In this document: one piece after another, positions 62,268-64,000 of the stretch
Position numbering within the stretch: position 1 is the stretch's first letter
Layout: every line of letters begins with the position of its first letter
From: Ceratorhiza oryzae-sativae
Taxonomy: Eukaryota > Basidiomycota > Agaricomycetes > Cantharellales > Ceratobasidiaceae
Assembly: GCA_030998015.1 (NCBI GenBank)
Contig: JARWMV010000251.1
Location: forward strand, 186,001 to 250,000
Length of the DNA stretch: 64,000 bases
Direction of reading: 5' to 3'
Made by a program: the position numbers and the translations under genes
Notes under the pieces: model-generated
What the model saw: the letters and a program-made list of their open reading frames with translations, nothing else
What the model was told of the DNA's origin: nothing
Database searches by the model: none

Positions 62268-64000
62268 TCATAAATCGACAGCGGTCCCCATTCCTGTCCC
62301 TTTTACCATCGCTTCCAACACCATTTCAGTCATGGCCCTCCGATCCTCTGCGGCGCGCCAGTCAAGGCTGCTGAGCATAAGCTCGTGCACCGACTGTCGG
62401 AGTGCGATCTCGTGAGGTAAATGCTCGTTTGCGAGCTTAACGCGCTGTTCTTCTAGGGCGGCGATCTACAAGGGAAGCACAACGTATATCATGAGTAATG
62501 ATACCCAGTGGAGCCCGCGAAAGACGAGATGAAATAATTTAGTGATAGTCAATGTGCGGAGCGGGCACTTTGAAAGGCAATCAAATAGAGACAGGACTTG
62601 AGTCTGGCTCGTAGAGTCTGTGGGATTCCTCAAGCACGAAGATCACTTTGCGAAAGATGAACAACCAAGAGAAAATGATGTTCGGGATGTTCAGGTTTCG
62701 CGAACACGAGGTAGCTCGTAAATGAAAAAAAAGGTCCGTGTGAATGGACATCGGAGAGGCGAACATACACCCTGGGGATAGACGTGCAATATGCAAGGTG
62801 ATTAAACTTGCCACCAAGCGAGGAATACGAGGAAGGAAATCGTGAAAACGAATATGTGGTGTGAAAAAAGGGCTGTCTGAATGTCCGATAATCCATCGAT
62901 CAAATACCTGTCTAGCATGTCATCAGGAAATCCCAGATCGAAGTCAAAGCACCCTGTTTTCCAACCACCCTAGCCTACACCAAACTCGGTGCCACCCGCG
63001 ATGCGCTTACGCTGTCCACCAGCCTTGGTCCAGCTCGCCCCGTAGGACGCGCAGAATGGATGTCCGATTAACCATCGCGTATTCCACAGCCCGGAAAAAG
63101 AAATGCAGACCAAAAAAATACGAAATTGGAGGGGCGAGACTTACCTCTTTCTCTAGGTCAGGGAACAGCACCTCACGTTTTGTCGTGCGGATGACCGGGG
63201 CGCGTGGTCGCCGAGCTGGGTTGGTAGGTAGTGCATGAACTTTACGCTCACCCTCGGGTGGTAGCACTCCGCTTGGAGCCGCACCGTTCCTGTCCCTCGC
63301 TCCCCGCTCGTCGCCATCCCTATCCCGATCCCGCTCGCGGCCGAAATCCTGCCCACTGGCTGTCATTGCCTTGGGCTTCTCAGGTAATCCGCGGGTGGCA
63401 CGCGGTCCGCGTGGGGGCGAACGGGGCGCGCGTGGGGGTGAACGCGGACGAGGTGGCAAAGGAAGCGAGTGAATCTGAGGGAGTGAATGTGATTGAGGTC
63501 CCGGAACATGCACGTTTGCATGCAACGAGTTAGGAACAGGCAATGGTACACCCGGGCTTGGGGCCGGCGATACACGCACTGGGGTTTGTGCTTGAACAGG
63601 GTCTGAGTGCGCGGGTGATGTAATTTGGCCACCGTCGGCGTGCTCTGGAGCAGGTGTACCCAGGTGAGACCCAATAGCACTATTAGTGGGCTCTTCTTTT
63701 AGATCGACATCCATTGCATTGGAGTCGGCTTGCACAGGGATGGTGTCTGCACCATTTTGGCCAACGTCATCGTCTCCTTTCTTCTTCGTCTCTCTTTCCA
63801 CCAGTTTGTTCTGGACTGCCGCGAGATAGCTTTGGAAGCTGCTTTGAGGTCGTTCCCACCCCGGACCAGTATTCCCCCCAGTAATTCCAGGACCAGCGCT
63901 CGTTCCGGAGATCATCATATTTCTCGGCCCACGAGGAGGCTCACGATCCCCTCTGGGACCGGTCGGCGGTGGGCCTCCACGTGTAGGACCAGGGGCGTTA
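62268..64000 (-). CDS. Pro/Arg-rich protein with C-terminal coiled coil (N-terminus beyond window)
   Basis: Open from the window edge (64000) to a good donor at 63144 (EKE/GTAAGT), then a last exon 62465-62268. The visible part: a Gly/Pro/Arg stretch (GPRGDREPPRGPRN), SSFQSYLAAVQNKLVERETK, an acidic region, a Pro-rich region with PPRAPRSPPRGPR repeats, an RD-rich stretch (RERDRDRDGDERGARDR) and VIRTTKREVLFPDLEKE. Joining to the last exon gives a continuous coiled coil (EKEIAALEEQRVKL, HEIALRQSVHELML) ending GTGMGTAVDL. RD/RG-rich plus coiled coil suggests a nuclear RNA- or chromatin-associated protein, but I do not recognise a family. The 679-nt intron is exceptional for this genome. Confidence 0.6.

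Overview
The window is nuclear DNA of a filamentous basidiomycete, most likely an Agaricomycete. The genes are intron-dense, with introns mostly of about 48-60 nt, GT-AG ends and CTNAC-like branch regions. TATA boxes lie 50-85 nt upstream of several start codons. The gene families also fit: TPR-CHAT proteins, copper radical oxidase, S28 peptidase, RTA1, MARVEL-like and F-box proteins. A Rhizoctonia/Ceratobasidium-like fungus would fit the CHAT and F-box content, but that is inference only. I see no mobile element, rRNA, tRNA or CRISPR array.

Left part (1-13.5 kb): the terminal exon of an unknown + strand gene; a decayed CHAT-protease remnant (-); a carnitine acetyltransferase (+) with a mitochondrial presequence and a peroxisomal AKL tail; an intact TPR-CHAT cysteine-protease-like gene (-); a proline iminopeptidase (+) split into 17 exons, three of whose introns appear to be GC-AG; and a SUN-domain nuclear-envelope protein (-) with long heptad repeats.

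Middle part (14-34.8 kb): two small hypothetical genes, a cytochrome P450 (+), a LYC1-type acetyltransferase (-), a small hypothetical gene (-), the PP2A catalytic subunit (-), a small mitochondrial protein (+) behind a CRE-like site, a MINDY deubiquitinase (+) with an apparent one-base frameshift and a CAAX tail, a possible small gene (-), a RAD57-like recombinase (-) divergent from a U1A/U2B''-like spliceosomal protein (+), a MARVEL-like membrane protein (-) and an F-box protein (-).

Right part (35.4-64 kb): an MFS sugar porter (-), the Cdc50 flippase subunit (-), a secreted S28 peptidase (+), a SAM-dependent methyltransferase (+), two tandem RTA1-like membrane proteins (-), a membrane-anchored glyoxal/copper radical oxidase (-), a Gln/Pro-rich small protein (+), a double-hotdog acyl-CoA thioesterase (-), thiamine pyrophosphokinase (-), a TmpA-like membrane flavoprotein (+) and an incomplete Pro/Arg-rich protein (-).

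The genes do not form an obvious cluster. Most are housekeeping genes; P450, S28 peptidase, RTA1 and copper oxidase are typical accessory genes. The least ordinary elements are the TPR-CHAT gene with its dead CHAT relative about 3 kb away, and the splicing of the proline iminopeptidase. Splice sites were placed by hand from reading frame, consensus and remembered family sequence, and were checked where possible by the total coding length being divisible by three.
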